Below are positions 35,851 to 44,606 of a stretch of DNA of 49,078 bases, piece by piece. The stretch comes from an uncultured Blautia sp. (GTDB taxonomy: Bacteria > Bacillota > Clostridia > Lachnospirales > Lachnospiraceae), in contig CAKRRG010000014.1 in NCBI GenBank assembly GCA_934394545.1, forward strand, positions 1 to 49,078, read 5' to 3'. The notes beneath the pieces are model-generated. The model saw only the letters and a list, made by a program, of their open reading frames with translations, was not told the DNA's origin and did not search any database. The translations under genes were made by a program, and so were the position numbers. How positions within the stretch are numbered: the stretch's first letter is position 1; every line of letters begins with the position of its first letter.

Positions 35851-35853
35851 ACG

Positions 35854-38058
35854 TTACTGAATTCCAATTGTGGCAGACAAAAGCTCCTGAAGAGAATTGG
35901 TGACCATAAGGTCTGTAAAATCTGCTTCCTTCGTCTTATCTGAACCAGCTGGCACATTCTGGCTGCTGCCAGGCTCCATTTCTGCAGCATCCCCATAGGT
36001 TACCTGACTAAATACACTTATATTCTGACCTGCTGCAAACAGCTCCTGAAGACTATTCGCCACATAGAGACTTCCCGGAGATACCGTTCCATCACCAGAA
36101 GGATCTATGGTAACCGTATCCAGATCTCCTGTTGTAACCAGGTTTGCATGAATCAGCTCCTGAAGGTTATTGGATACATCAACTCCTGTAATAAACGTGG
36201 TATTGGCAATTGCTTTGCCGCTCTGCCTCATCTCCGCTACCTGCTGCGCATTCGGATAGAAGGAGGGCTGACGGATATAACGGAAGCTTGCACTGTAAGC
36301 CTCTCCTACAGTTACGCCATTCTTACCGGAAGAACAATGAACTACGATCCAGTCTCCTGCATCTGTCTTTCCACAAATAATACCAACATGATTCGCACTG
36401 CCTGCCTCAGGACCACGCTGGAAAACAAGGTCTCCCGGCTGGGCATCCGCTTCACTTACCACATTCGCTCTGCCCCACTGATCTGAAGTACCGCTTCCCA
36501 CGGCTGCGATCATAGCCTGGTCTTCATATCCGTTGATCACTGCCCAGGTAACAAATCCACTACAATCAAGACCATATGCACGTAAGGTTCCTGTACTCTG
36601 ACTGCCCTCTGCTGTAACCTGCTGTACGGCTCCCCAACTGGGGTCCATGCCGATCACAGTAGACTTACCGCCCCAGAAATATCCCACCTTACCTACAAGT
36701 GAATAAGCAGCTGCAATAACATTCACACGTTCTTCTGACACATCATCTCCAACGCTCTGTCTTACAAATCCCTTGGCAGCTGTCACTGTAGCGCAGAGAA
36801 GCTTACAGTCTGTCTCAAGATACTTCTTAAGGATTCCTCTCTCATCCTTAGGAATCTTATTCTCCTTGATGTAATAATTAATATGATAGTTTCCATATGT
36901 AACCCTGCTGGCATCATTCTCATCTCTCACAACCGGGTTCATCCTGGCAAAAATAGCAGCAAGCTCATCCTTGCAAGAGGAATCTAATGTAAAAGATGTG
37001 GCTCCTTGAAGACTCTGCTCGTACACATATACTGCCAGGATATCCTGCCAGTTACGCACAAGAAGAGAATCCGCAGAGGTGGTAATTCCGCCATTTGCAT
37101 CCGATACATCCGTCAACTGATTCTGCGCCTTGTATTCTGTCTCAATCTGTTCCATGATATCTGCAAAATCATCGGAAAAAGAGAGCTGATAGTTCTCCTG
37201 CAGGCTATTCAGATAAAACTCCTTACCAGCATGAAGATTGGATGCATAATAAACTGGTGTCCCGTTAATTGCCTGAGTGGTGGTGCTGTCAATCTTATCT
37301 GCGTCCTTATCATCTGCGGAAGCTGACATAAGGCTAAGTGTCTGCTCCATATCTGTGAGCAGCTTGTAGTTAGAAACCGCAGCCTTCTCCTGATCTGAAA
37401 AGCTGTTGTAAGTTTTTCTCAGGGCTTTTACTTTTTTGACCTTTTTCTTGCTATATTTCTGTATAAAAGTCTTATCAATATCTTTTATCAGAGCATTTAC
37501 CTTCTGCTGGCTCTCCTGAGATAATTCCGGGGTTACGATAGGTGTGATATCCGGATTCTCACCTGGTTCCGGCGTTATAGTTGGTGTCACACTTACCTCT
37601 GGGATCTCACTGGGTTCCGGCGTTACAGTTGGCTCTGGTATTGTGGTCGGTGTGTTCCCTGGTGTCGGAGTTACCGTAGGCGCAGCATCCGGTGTCTCTG
37701 CCGGTTCTGATGGTGCCGGAGTCGGCGTAAGCTCTGTTGGCGTCTGTGTTGGCTCGGCTGGTGCCTGTGTCGGCGTAAGCTCTGTTGGCGTCTGTGTTGG
37801 TTCGGCCGGTGTCTGTGTTGGCTCAGCTGGTGCCTGTGTTGCTTCGGCCGGTACCTGTGTTGGCTTAGCTGGTGCCTGTGCTGACTCTGATGATATCTGT
37901 ACTGACTCTGACGAGGTCTTGGCTGCTTCTTCCGATACAGCTGCTTCCGCTCCTGACAAGGCTGTCTCATCTGCGGCAAATGTGCTGGCTGGTCCGGCTA
38001 TGGACACAGCCGCTGCCATGGTGATACATAAACATTTTGTCAGATATTTATTCTTCAT
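35854..38058 (-). CDS. Secreted NlpC/P60 peptidase with Pro/Thr repeat linker
   Basis: 734 aa. A signal peptide (MKNKYLTK to about AFA-AD) is followed by a low-complexity linker (about residues 35-180) of APAEPTQ and TQTPTELT-type repeats, a helical region, then an NlpC/P60 domain (about 440-600). The catalytic triad is visible in LDCSGF (Cys), NHVGII (His) and VVHCSSG (His). It should cleave peptidoglycan stem peptides or related amides. A further 130 residues carry four copies of an NSLQEL-like motif. ATG at 38058 gives the signal peptide; the earlier in-frame start does not improve it. Confidence 0.87.
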   Translation of the reverse strand: MKNKYLTKCLCITMAAAVSIAGPASTFAADETALSGAEAAVSEEAAKTSSESVQISSESAQAPAKPTQVPAEATQAPAEPTQTPAEPTQTPTELTPTQAPAEPTQTPTELTPTPAPSEPAETPDAAPTVTPTPGNTPTTIPEPTVTPEPSEIPEVSVTPTITPEPGENPDITPIVTPELSQESQQKVNALIKDIDKTFIQKYSKKKVKKVKALRKTYNSFSDQEKAAVSNYKLLTDMEQTLSLMSASADDKDADKIDSTTTQAINGTPVYYASNLHAGKEFYLNSLQENYQLSFSDDFADIMEQIETEYKAQNQLTDVSDANGGITTSADSLLVRNWQDILAVYVYEQSLQGATSFTLDSSCKDELAAIFARMNPVVRDENDASRVTYGNYHINYYIKENKIPKDERGILKKYLETDCKLLCATVTAAKGFVRQSVGDDVSEERVNVIAAAYSLVGKVGYFWGGKSTVIGMDPSWGAVQQVTAEGSQSTGTLRAYGLDCSGFVTWAVINGYEDQAMIAAVGSGTSDQWGRANVVSEADAQPGDLVFQRGPEAGSANHVGIICGKTDAGDWIVVHCSSGKNGVTVGEAYSASFRYIRQPSFYPNAQQVAEMRQSGKAIANTTFITGVDVSNNLQELIHANLVTTGDLDTVTIDPSGDGTVSPGSLYVANSLQELFAAGQNISVFSQVTYGDAAEMEPGSSQNVPAGSDKTKEADFTDLMVTNSLQELLSATIGIQ
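37680..37880. repeat. Degenerate tandem repeat coding for the Pro/Thr linker
   Basis: Units of 21 to 24 bases (plus-strand core GGCTCGGCTGGTGCCTGTGT and variants) repeat about eight times inside the NlpC/P60 gene. They encode APAEPTQ and close variants. The repeats differ mostly at third positions, so they are kept by selection on protein. Confidence 0.8.
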
Positions 38059-38111
38059 ATTTAAAAGATGCTCCCTTCTATTTATGAACATCCCTTTACT
38101 CCCCTATATAA

Positions 38112-38129
38112 AGGTATGCAATCTTACCT
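38112..38129. promoter_or_regulatory. Palindrome in the NlpC/P60 gene leader
   Basis: AGGTA and TACCT flank an 8-base centre (38112-38129), about 55 bases upstream of the start, so near the expected promoter. A possible operator; no known site matches. Confidence 0.25.
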
Positions 38130-38263
38130 CAAAAACTATTTACTGCATATAAAGTGAACAATGACACACTTCGTTCGAAATATTAACATGCATTATTGTA
38201 GCATACTCCCTTTTCTAAATCAACCTTCCTAAAAACATCCGAATAAATTTCATATTTTTTTGC

Positions 38264-38331
38264 ATAAAAATTGCCAGCACGGCAACTTCAGAGTTCTGTC
38301 AGATTTACTCTGTGTTTTTCCGATGCTGGCA
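38264..38331 (-). terminator. Terminator of the phospholipase C-like gene
   Basis: TGCCAGCA (38331-38324) pairs with TGCTGGCA (38279-38272), with an inner CAGAGT/ACTCTG helix, followed by ATTTTT on the minus strand, starting 7 bases past the stop. Confidence 0.8.
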
Positions 38332-38337
38332 TTTCTT

Positions 38338-38958
38338 CTATGCAGCAAAAACCAAAACATCCTCTCTGCCCAACCGCTTCGCAGCAAGCTGCAGAATTCC
38401 ATGAATCACCTGTGAGCAAATACTGAGAATATACTGAATATCCTCTGCAATATTACGCTCTTTAAGAAGGTATCTCTCATGGGCATCTCCAATGTACGCT
38501 ATAAGCTCCTGAAAGCTTCCGAATTCCATCGGGGTAATGACCATCCTTCTTGCAGCGCCGCTCTCTATGTAGCGTTTCAGCTGATTCTTAAGATGCTTCT
38601 CATATTTATTATGTTCATACAGATTACCGGTAAAATTCTTATTATGTGGAAAAGTAAAATAATCTGCCATATAATGTATCACTTCACCTAATCTGCGCCA
38701 GTAAACTCGTTCCTTGCTTTCTTTCGGATCGCTGTCGATAAGAGCTCTCATTTTCCCCTGAATCTCTTCAAAGGTACCGAAATACTCGTGCTTCTTTGTG
38801 AGAAAAGATGGCTTAATGTCCGGAAGGATACTTCCAATACAGAAAGCCTTTCGGTGAGACTGCAGACTCTTAGTTGCAGGCAACTGATCTGCCAGGTATC
38901 TTGCTACCAGAATATGGGATTTTTTACGCAACCGTTTCCTCTTCTTTCCTGCTCTCAT
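38338..38958 (-). CDS. Zinc-dependent phospholipase C-like protein
   Basis: 206 aa, soluble, no signal peptide. Histidines and aspartates in SHILVARYLADQL, GSILPDIKPSF and HYMADYFTFPHNK follow the zinc-ligand pattern of the PF00882 (Zn_dep_PLPC) family. Small Clostridial members are widespread and of unknown substrate. A promoter with TTGAAA, 17 bases, TATATT stands at 39031-39059, and a terminator follows, so it is transcribed alone. Confidence 0.75.
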   Translation of the reverse strand: MRAGKKRKRLRKKSHILVARYLADQLPATKSLQSHRKAFCIGSILPDIKPSFLTKKHEYFGTFEEIQGKMRALIDSDPKESKERVYWRRLGEVIHYMADYFTFPHNKNFTGNLYEHNKYEKHLKNQLKRYIESGAARRMVITPMEFGSFQELIAYIGDAHERYLLKERNIAEDIQYILSICSQVIHGILQLAAKRLGREDVLVFAA

Positions 38959-39030
38959 CCCTTGTAACGGATAAGAAACATTAAACTTAAAAGCTTTTGT
39001 ATTTGCTTTTTATTATAGTCATCAGTATTT

Positions 39031-39059
39031 AATATAACAGAATACCTTATAAATTTCAA
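39031..39059 (-). promoter_or_regulatory. Promoter of the phospholipase C-like gene
   Basis: TTGAAA (39059-39054), 17-base spacer, TATATT (39036-39031) on the minus strand, about 70 bases before the start. Confidence 0.6.
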
Positions 39060-39189
39060 ATGAACTTTTTCCGATTTTCTGTGAAATATACAAGATAAAA
39101 TGAGCAACTTGCACAATTCTGTTCTGACTGTACTTCGTTTATCAGCACCCGCTGATGCATCTGCCAGCAATGTAGAAAATAAGCCGGTC

Positions 39190-39218
39190 TTGTTTTTTTC
39201 TGATATATATTGTATTAT
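39190..39218 (+). promoter_or_regulatory. Promoter of the polysaccharide deacetylase gene
   Basis: TTGTTT (39190-39195), 17-base spacer, TATTAT (39213-39218), about 78 bases before the start. Confidence 0.55.
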
Positions 39219-39295
39219 TACTAAGAAAGAATGAAATGATGTTTTGATGTGACAACTTCTGACATTATGAAATCATTACATAAAGGAGGAATTAT

Positions 39296-40645
39296 ATGCC
39301 TGGCCATAAACCACGGACGAACAAGGGCTTGATGACAATAGCTGTTCTGATGTGTCTTGCATGCGGAATTTCTTTTACACAGTCTTCCGCTTCCCGTTCA
39401 CCCATTACAGACAGTCAGACCCCAGATATGTTCGTAGCCGGAAATTCAGATGATTCCCAGATTCAATCTGGTGGTACGGCAGCTGACAATACGAACGAAG
39501 CGGATGCGATTACATCAGAGGAAACAACGCCTACAAGTACGCCTATTGCAAATACCCCTTCCCCAGAGCCCACATCGGATGCAGAAACTACCGATTCTTC
39601 TTTTGAAGTCTCTCCTGAAGCCTCACAAGGTATCTGGACTCCCGTAGACAGCAACTGGTATTTTATGGTAAATGGAGAAGGTTACAAGGGCTGGCTTACA
39701 GATACTGACGGGCATCGTTATTATTTTAATGATAAAGCAGTTATGCAGACCGGATGGCTTGAGCTTGACGGCAGCCGCTATTACCTTAATGCTGACGGAG
39801 TTCTTCAGACTGGTGATGTCACAATTGACGGAGAAATTTACCACTTTGGTGCTGACGGCACGCAGCAGGGTGACCCGACGGCAGCAGAGGACAGTTCTGA
39901 GAAAGGACTGGTATTCTATATGAATACTGCAGCAGCGGATCCTACTTCTGTTTCTGAAAATCAGACAGCTTCTGTGGCAGATGCATCGGCATCAGCAGCA
40001 GAAGCTGATATTTCCGGGGTGGAAGTTACTCCCACTCCGGAACCGAAGGGAATGGTTGCTCTTACCTTTGATGATGGCCCCAGTGATTTCACAGACCGTC
40101 TTCTGGATTGCCTGGAAGAAAACAATGTAAAAGCCACTTTTTTCCTCTGTGGTAAAGAAGTGGATTACTTTCAGGAACCGGTAAAGCGAATGGAGCAGCT
40201 GGGATGCGAGCTTGGAAATCACACCTATGACCATCCGGATCTTACCACGCTTTCCACAGATGAAATTACCAGCCAGCTTTCCCGTACAGATCAGCTAATT
40301 CAGGAGCTTACCGGTCATATTGCCACTGTTGTACGTCCGCCTTACGGTTCTTTTAATGACACGGTGGCAGAAATTGCAGCAAGGCCATTGATCCTTTGGT
40401 CTTTGGATACCCTTGACTGGGAAACCCAGAATGTGGATTCCACGGTGCAAAATGTAATGGACAATGTAAGTGACGGACAGATTATTTTAATGCACGACAT
40501 TTTTAAAGAATCTGTGGATGCTGCTGAAGTATTTATCCCACAGCTTCTTCAGGAAGGCTATCAGCTGGTGACGATCAGTGAACTGGCAGCTGCAAAGGGA
40601 ATCACATTAGAAAATGGAGTTTCCTATGGAGAGATATCCGCTTGA
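39296..40645 (+). CDS. Cell-wall-binding polysaccharide deacetylase
   Basis: 449 aa. A signal peptide or anchor (residues 12-33), a Thr/Pro/Ser linker, three choline-binding-like repeats (about 120-190: GWLTDTDGHRYYFND, GWLELDGSRYYLN), then a NodB deacetylase domain (about 255-435). The metal and catalytic motifs are intact: TFDDGPS, NHTYDHPD, RPPYGSFN, WSLDTLDW and LMHDI. Likely removes acetyl groups from peptidoglycan or a bound surface glycan. AAGGAGG before the ATG. Transcribed alone between promoter and terminator. Confidence 0.92.
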   Translation: MPGHKPRTNKGLMTIAVLMCLACGISFTQSSASRSPITDSQTPDMFVAGNSDDSQIQSGGTAADNTNEADAITSEETTPTSTPIANTPSPEPTSDAETTDSSFEVSPEASQGIWTPVDSNWYFMVNGEGYKGWLTDTDGHRYYFNDKAVMQTGWLELDGSRYYLNADGVLQTGDVTIDGEIYHFGADGTQQGDPTAAEDSSEKGLVFYMNTAAADPTSVSENQTASVADASASAAEADISGVEVTPTPEPKGMVALTFDDGPSDFTDRLLDCLEENNVKATFFLCGKEVDYFQEPVKRMEQLGCELGNHTYDHPDLTTLSTDEITSQLSRTDQLIQELTGHIATVVRPPYGSFNDTVAEIAARPLILWSLDTLDWETQNVDSTVQNVMDNVSDGQIILMHDIFKESVDAAEVFIPQLLQEGYQLVTISELAAAKGITLENGVSYGEISA

Positions 40646-40660
40646 CTTTCTTAGTTAACA

Positions 40661-40693
40661 AAAAGGAACTGCCATCATGGCAGTTCCTTTTTT
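40661..40693. terminator. Bidirectional terminator between deacetylase and SH3 genes
   Basis: AAAAGGAACTGCCAT (40661-40675) pairs with its exact complement (40677-40691), with A- and T-runs at both feet, between two convergent genes. Confidence 0.88.
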
Positions 40694-40697
40694 GCCC

Positions 40698-41624
40698 TTA
40701 TTCCGTTTTCTCTTTAAGAAGGCTACTGTGAACGTATGCTTCAGCACCTTCATATTCAATCTGGATCCAGTCACCACTTTCACCCTTCTTGACTACTTCA
40801 GTGCCTGCAGCAAGACCACCCAGCACATCTGCATCACTGTTGGCAGCCGCACGCACATTACAGTCCTCTGTGACTACCAGAGTTGTTCCATCTGCTGTCC
40901 CTGCAGAATCTGTAACATCATCCCCAAGACCATCCAGAAATGCAGCAAGTGCCGGATCCGCAGTCTGCGCATCCTGATACTGCTTCTGTACCTTGGCCTT
41001 CAGTTTTTTCACATCATCATCCTGTCGCAGTGAAACTTCATATTTCGTTATCTCGTCGCTGTCCTCATGAACAGCGCCATCAATTTTCCAGTTCCCGTCT
41101 GTGTCCTTTACAACATAGAACTCAGCAAGCGCAGGTACCTTTGTATCAATCCCCTGACAGATGTAGTAAAAACAGGAATATACTACATAGGAATCGTCAT
41201 CAAGCCCCTTTTTCATGTAGATATCACCAGTCTCATACCCTTCAATGTACTTGGCATTGGTAATCTTGGACTCGTCTGCTGGTGCCAGATTATTAACCAA
41301 AGTACGTAACGTGGTAATATCTTTATCCCCCAGAGCCTTATAATAGCTCTTGATCAATGAAGTAATTTCTTCATTAGCTGTTTCCATGGGATTGGCGTCT
41401 TTCTTCCCGTCAGTCTCCCCATCATTTGCCGGAGAAGAAGGAACATTTCCCTGGTCGTTGTCTGCTGTTGTCTGGTTCTCGGTAGTATCCTTGCCGGAAT
41501 CGCCCTTCCCGCTTCCTATAAATGCACGAACACCGAAAAACAGGACAACCACGATTAACAGAATCGCTCCGCCAAGCATAAAATAGCGAAGGTTATCTGA
41601 TAACCATTCTCTGAAATTATCCAA
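40698..41624 (-). CDS. Membrane-anchored SH3-domain protein
   Basis: 308 aa. One membrane helix (about residues 16-37: YFMLGGAILLIVVVLFFGVRAF), a Ser/Asp/Thr-rich linker, an NTF2-like middle region (about 90-200) and a C-terminal bacterial SH3 domain (about 245-305; CNVRAAANSDADVLGGLAAG). SH3b domains often bind peptidoglycan. The start is TTG at 41624 with AAGGAGG 7 bases upstream; the longer frame runs through the tRNA gene and cannot be real. It lies 52 bases after tRNA-Arg on the same strand and may share its transcript. Confidence 0.8.
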   Translation of the reverse strand: MDNFREWLSDNLRYFMLGGAILLIVVVLFFGVRAFIGSGKGDSGKDTTENQTTADNDQGNVPSSPANDGETDGKKDANPMETANEEITSLIKSYYKALGDKDITTLRTLVNNLAPADESKITNAKYIEGYETGDIYMKKGLDDDSYVVYSCFYYICQGIDTKVPALAEFYVVKDTDGNWKIDGAVHEDSDEITKYEVSLRQDDDVKKLKAKVQKQYQDAQTADPALAAFLDGLGDDVTDSAGTADGTTLVVTEDCNVRAAANSDADVLGGLAAGTEVVKKGESGDWIQIEYEGAEAYVHSSLLKEKTE

Positions 41625-41676
41625 GTTCTTGTCCTCCTTAATACAACGCACCGGAACGCCCGATCGTTCCAGGCAA

Positions 41677-41748
41677 TACACCTGAAGGGAATCGAACCCC
41701 CGCACATGGTACCGGAAACCACTGCTCTATCCACTGAGCTACAGGTGC
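41677..41748 (-). tRNA. tRNA-Arg (anticodon CCG)
   Basis: 72 bases. Acceptor GCACCTG pairs with CAGGTGT; the D arm is TAGCTCAGTGGATAGAGCA, the anticodon stem GTGGT/ACCAT encloses TTCCGGT with anticodon CCG, and the T arm has GGTTCGATTCC. CCA is not encoded. It reads codon CGG. Confidence 0.93.
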
Positions 41749-41870
41749 ATATTCGAGTGTTGAAATTATCAATGTACAACCACTTCGACTTAAAAAGTAT
41801 AGCACAATATCGTTTGGATGTAAAGTTTTTTCTTTTGAGGGAATAATTGTGCCGAATAGCAAAATTAAAC

Positions 41871-41896
41871 CGGGCATACCAGCTTATCCGATATGC
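41871..41896 (-). terminator. Weak terminator after lysR
   Basis: GGGCATA and TATGCCC form a 7-bp stem about 90 bases past the LysR stop, followed by GGTTTAATTTT on the minus strand. Only a weak T-tract. Confidence 0.35.
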
Positions 41897-41987
41897 CCTC
41901 TATGGCTTTATCATAATCGCTATTCTTTTTCGGCTAATTGGCCATAAGCGAAATAATTTTTCACAAACAAAACTCCTGCCCGAAAGC

Positions 41988-42884
41988 CTATGCCACCACT
42001 CCTGATACAATTGTATTTTTTAATTCCCTTGCTGCAGCACCCATAGGATGCTGGCTGTCATAGACCAGGCAGATCTGGCGCTCCGGGATTTTGTCTTTTA
42101 ATGGAATCTGTACGATTTCTTTTTTCAAAATGGAAGGTGCGGCCATTGGCTTGGGCAAAAAGGCAAGGCCAAGCTCACATTTTACCAAAGGAAGGATCTG
42201 ATCTGCGGTGGCAGCTTCCGTATCCGGGGAAAGATCCAGTCCATGGGATAAAAATACGCTGTTATAGAATTTATAAGTCATAGTTTCCCGTCCAAGAGAA
42301 ATCAACGGATAGTTCTTTACTTCCCTAAGAGAAAGCTCTTGGCTTCCAAGGGCGGTAAAAGTAGTGCCTCCAACCAGAATCTCCTGAAACGGCATGAGCA
42401 TAATCTGTTTCAATGGGGAATCCACCTCTGCCGGAGTGGAAACTACTGCAAAATCAATCTTTCCGCTTTTAACAGATTCAATGGCTTCCGGTGTGGAATG
42501 GTTGTAAAGCTTCAGCCGGATTCCAGGATAAGTCATGTGAAAACTTTTTAATTTATCCAGCAGAAAAATATTAAGGGCAGTTTCACTGGCTCCGATAGAT
42601 ACACTTCCATGGGATAATCCAGAGCTATCAGACAACTCCTCTTCTGCTGCCTGGAACTGCTCCACGGCGCTGAGCACATGGGTATAAAGCCGTTCTCCCT
42701 CCGGGGTGAGCTGTACGCCGCGGTTAGTGCGGATAAATAAAGTGGTATTCAACTGCTGTTCCAAACAATTCATAGCCCGGGTGATATTAGGCTGGCTGTT
42801 GTTCAACGCCTGGGCTGCCTTTGTAAAGTTGTGGTATTTTGCCACATAATAAAAGATCTTGTAATACTCGAAATTAACGTCCAT
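41988..42884 (-). CDS. LysR-family transcriptional regulator
   Basis: 298 aa. A winged-helix DNA-binding domain (MDVNFEYYKIFYYVAKYHNFTKAAQALNNSQ, helix-turn-helix about residues 18-37) and a periplasmic-binding-like co-inducer domain from about residue 90. The FEYYKIFYYVAKYHNFT start is typical of a Clostridial LysR group. ATG at 42884; a longer start lacks the family pattern. Its usual divergent target gene is not there: a regulatory region and then an integrated element occupy that place. Confidence 0.9.
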   Translation of the reverse strand: MDVNFEYYKIFYYVAKYHNFTKAAQALNNSQPNITRAMNCLEQQLNTTLFIRTNRGVQLTPEGERLYTHVLSAVEQFQAAEEELSDSSGLSHGSVSIGASETALNIFLLDKLKSFHMTYPGIRLKLYNHSTPEAIESVKSGKIDFAVVSTPAEVDSPLKQIMLMPFQEILVGGTTFTALGSQELSLREVKNYPLISLGRETMTYKFYNSVFLSHGLDLSPDTEAATADQILPLVKCELGLAFLPKPMAAPSILKKEIVQIPLKDKIPERQICLVYDSQHPMGAAARELKNTIVSGVVA

Positions 42885-42935
42885 TCTATTTTTCCTTTTC
42901 TTTTGGCATATCAAATATTTATTCCAGCTATGTTA

Positions 42936-42964
42936 ATTATAGTTTTTACCTATTTCTGCGTCAA
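42936..42964 (-). promoter_or_regulatory. Promoter of lysR
   Basis: TTGACG (42964-42959), 17-base spacer, TATAAT (42941-42936) on the minus strand, near consensus, about 52 bases before the start. Confidence 0.8.
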
Positions 42965-42973
42965 GTGTATTAT
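42945..42973 (+). promoter_or_regulatory. Divergent promoter facing a Fur-box-like site
   Basis: TTTACC (42945-42950), 17-base spacer, TATTAT (42968-42973) on the plus strand, overlapping the lysR promoter. Transcripts would begin near 42980 and run into the Fur-like site and then a terminator. Confidence 0.45.
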
Positions 42974-42988
42974 ATACCCGAATAAAAT

Positions 42989-43007
42989 GGAAACGATAAT
43001 CGTTTTC
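42989..43007. promoter_or_regulatory. Fur-box-like 19-mer
   Basis: A 7-1-7 palindrome AAACGAT-A-ATCGTTT inside a 19-mer that matches the classical Fur consensus at 14 of 19 positions. It lies just after the divergent plus-strand promoter. Another Fur-family or LacI-family regulator could be the true binder. Confidence 0.5.
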
Positions 43008-43040
43008 AAAGGAAGTGTGCAGCCATGTGGCAGAAGAGTA

Positions 43041-43084
43041 AAATACCCTTTAGGATGATTTTTATTCCTAAAGGGTATTTTTTT
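43041..43084 (+). terminator. Strong terminator of an orphan leader
   Basis: A perfect 15-bp stem (43041-43055 with 43066-43080) and a run of T to 43084. Upstream on the plus strand are only a promoter, the Fur-like site and an AAAGGAAG-ATG (43025), no complete gene. Confidence 0.8.
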
Positions 43085-43288
43085 ACTACTCCATTTTCGT
43101 ATCTCTTAATCTCTGGAAACGCTGTTAAAATCCGGTGTTCCATACAGGTTATACGGGGTTGCCTGATAGACGTAATAAATATATTTATTTGCACCCCATC
43201 TGGTTACAATAAATCCAGTAAAATCAAGGGATTCCAAGGCTCCACACCATATCATTTTTCTTTACTACCCCATTTTTACCCCACGACA

Positions 43289-44524
43289 TCACCCACAAAA
43301 TTTAATAACTTTTTCATTATTTGATAAATTTATCTCAGCAGCTGGATCAGGGAGGTCAATTGAGTCTTCAAGAAGTTGCATATCATTCACTTTTTTATGC
43401 TCCATAACCGCAGTATATAAATCCATTGTCATCTGAAGAGAAGCATGTCCAAGATAGGCTTGCACTGTTTTTGGTACAATTCCAGCTTCAAAACATCTAG
43501 TCGCAAATGTATGTCTGAAACAGTGTCCTGAAAAAGTTTCCATCAAATCCAACGAATCCCTCATCAGATTTACTTCCTGCACGATTCTATCAATTGCATC
43601 GCAATATAATTGTGCATTTAATGGAGTCCCAAACTTCGTAGTAAACAGGAAATCAGGAAATTCCAAATTCTTCCTACAAGTTTTCGCCATTACAATTTTA
43701 TGCTGAACAATCTGTTTTTCTAATGCTTTACGACAAAATGAATTAATTGGAACTGTTCTTATACTTGTTTCTGTCTTTGGTGGCCCCAGATGGAACGTCT
43801 TACAGTCATCACCCTCCAATTTCTGATACAATAGCGTACGATTCACATGAATAACATTATTTTTCCAATCAATATTATCTTCTGTAAGCGCATACAATTC
43901 TCCCGGACGTAAGCCGGTATTCACAGCAACTACAAACATATTATTATAGAATGTACCGGCGGCACATTCAAAAAAATCTGTCTGATCCTCTTTGCTTAGC
44001 GCCTTAATCTCATTCTGCGGCTTATTCTTTGGCAATCTTACACCTTTTGCCGGATTACGGATAAGGAACTGATCTTCCATTGCTCTATTAAGTATATCAA
44101 TAAGAAGAACCTTTACTTTGTTCAACGACTCATACTGATACCCTTTTTTCGACATATTATTCACCAAATCTGTAATCATCAATTTGGTGATATTTACTAA
44201 ACGAGTGTTTCCAAGAACTGGCGAAATCAACCTTTTATATATTGAATTGTATGCAGTTTTTGTACTGAGACGGACAACAGGTTCTTTATAAACCTGCATC
44301 CATTTTTCGTACCACTCATCCAATGTTATTTTTTCATCGACAATGTTTGACATCTTTTGTTCGTTTAGTTCCGCCTCTGCCAGCTTAGCTTTTACTTCTT
44401 TCAGTGTTGTACCATAGACAGATCTTCTGGCGCCAAAACGGTCTACATACCTTCCATGATACACCCCGTTTTTTCTTTGTGTAAGACCTTTTCCCAATTC
44501 CTTTCCTTTTAAATCTTTTCCCAT
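43289..44524 (-). CDS. int: Tyrosine recombinase/integrase
   Basis: 411 aa of the Tn916 Int type. An N-terminal AP2-like arm-binding domain (about residues 12-50), a SAM-like core-binding domain (about 65-165) and a catalytic domain with Arg in NTGLRPGELYAL, the HxxR box in GHCFRHTFATR and the nucleophilic Tyr in LGHASLQMTMDLYTAV. Its ribosome binding site (GAGGTG) is paired in a hairpin. It follows the excisionase gene in the same direction. Confidence 0.94.
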   Translation of the reverse strand: MGKDLKGKELGKGLTQRKNGVYHGRYVDRFGARRSVYGTTLKEVKAKLAEAELNEQKMSNIVDEKITLDEWYEKWMQVYKEPVVRLSTKTAYNSIYKRLISPVLGNTRLVNITKLMITDLVNNMSKKGYQYESLNKVKVLLIDILNRAMEDQFLIRNPAKGVRLPKNKPQNEIKALSKEDQTDFFECAAGTFYNNMFVVAVNTGLRPGELYALTEDNIDWKNNVIHVNRTLLYQKLEGDDCKTFHLGPPKTETSIRTVPINSFCRKALEKQIVQHKIVMAKTCRKNLEFPDFLFTTKFGTPLNAQLYCDAIDRIVQEVNLMRDSLDLMETFSGHCFRHTFATRCFEAGIVPKTVQAYLGHASLQMTMDLYTAVMEHKKVNDMQLLEDSIDLPDPAAEINLSNNEKVIKFCG

Positions 44525-44529
44525 TCTTT

Positions 44530-44551
44530 CACCTCTTTTTAGCTAGAGGTG
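44530..44551 (-). promoter_or_regulatory. Hairpin hiding the int ribosome binding site
   Basis: On the minus strand CACCTC (44551-44546), a 10-base loop, then GAGGTG (44535-44530), which is the int Shine-Dalgarno 5 bases before ATG. The 6-bp stem could limit integrase translation. Confidence 0.55.
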
Positions 44552-44606
44552 CGTAAATGTAATTTTTTATAGCACTAATCTTATCACACACCTCCGTTTC
44601 CTGCAA

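Noticed and set aside
37544..38152. Plus-strand 202-codon ORF rich in Gly/Val/Ser
   Set aside because: It mirrors the Pro/Thr repeats of the NlpC/P60 gene on the opposite strand; no ribosome binding site.
41625..41879. ORFs across the tRNA-Arg gene
   Set aside because: They read through a well-formed tRNA; the SH3 gene starts at TTG 41624.
43025..43324. 99-codon plus-strand ORF starting MWQKSK
   Set aside because: It runs through a strong terminator and into the integrase end; the sequence has no protein-like character. Its start may be the remnant of a displaced gene.
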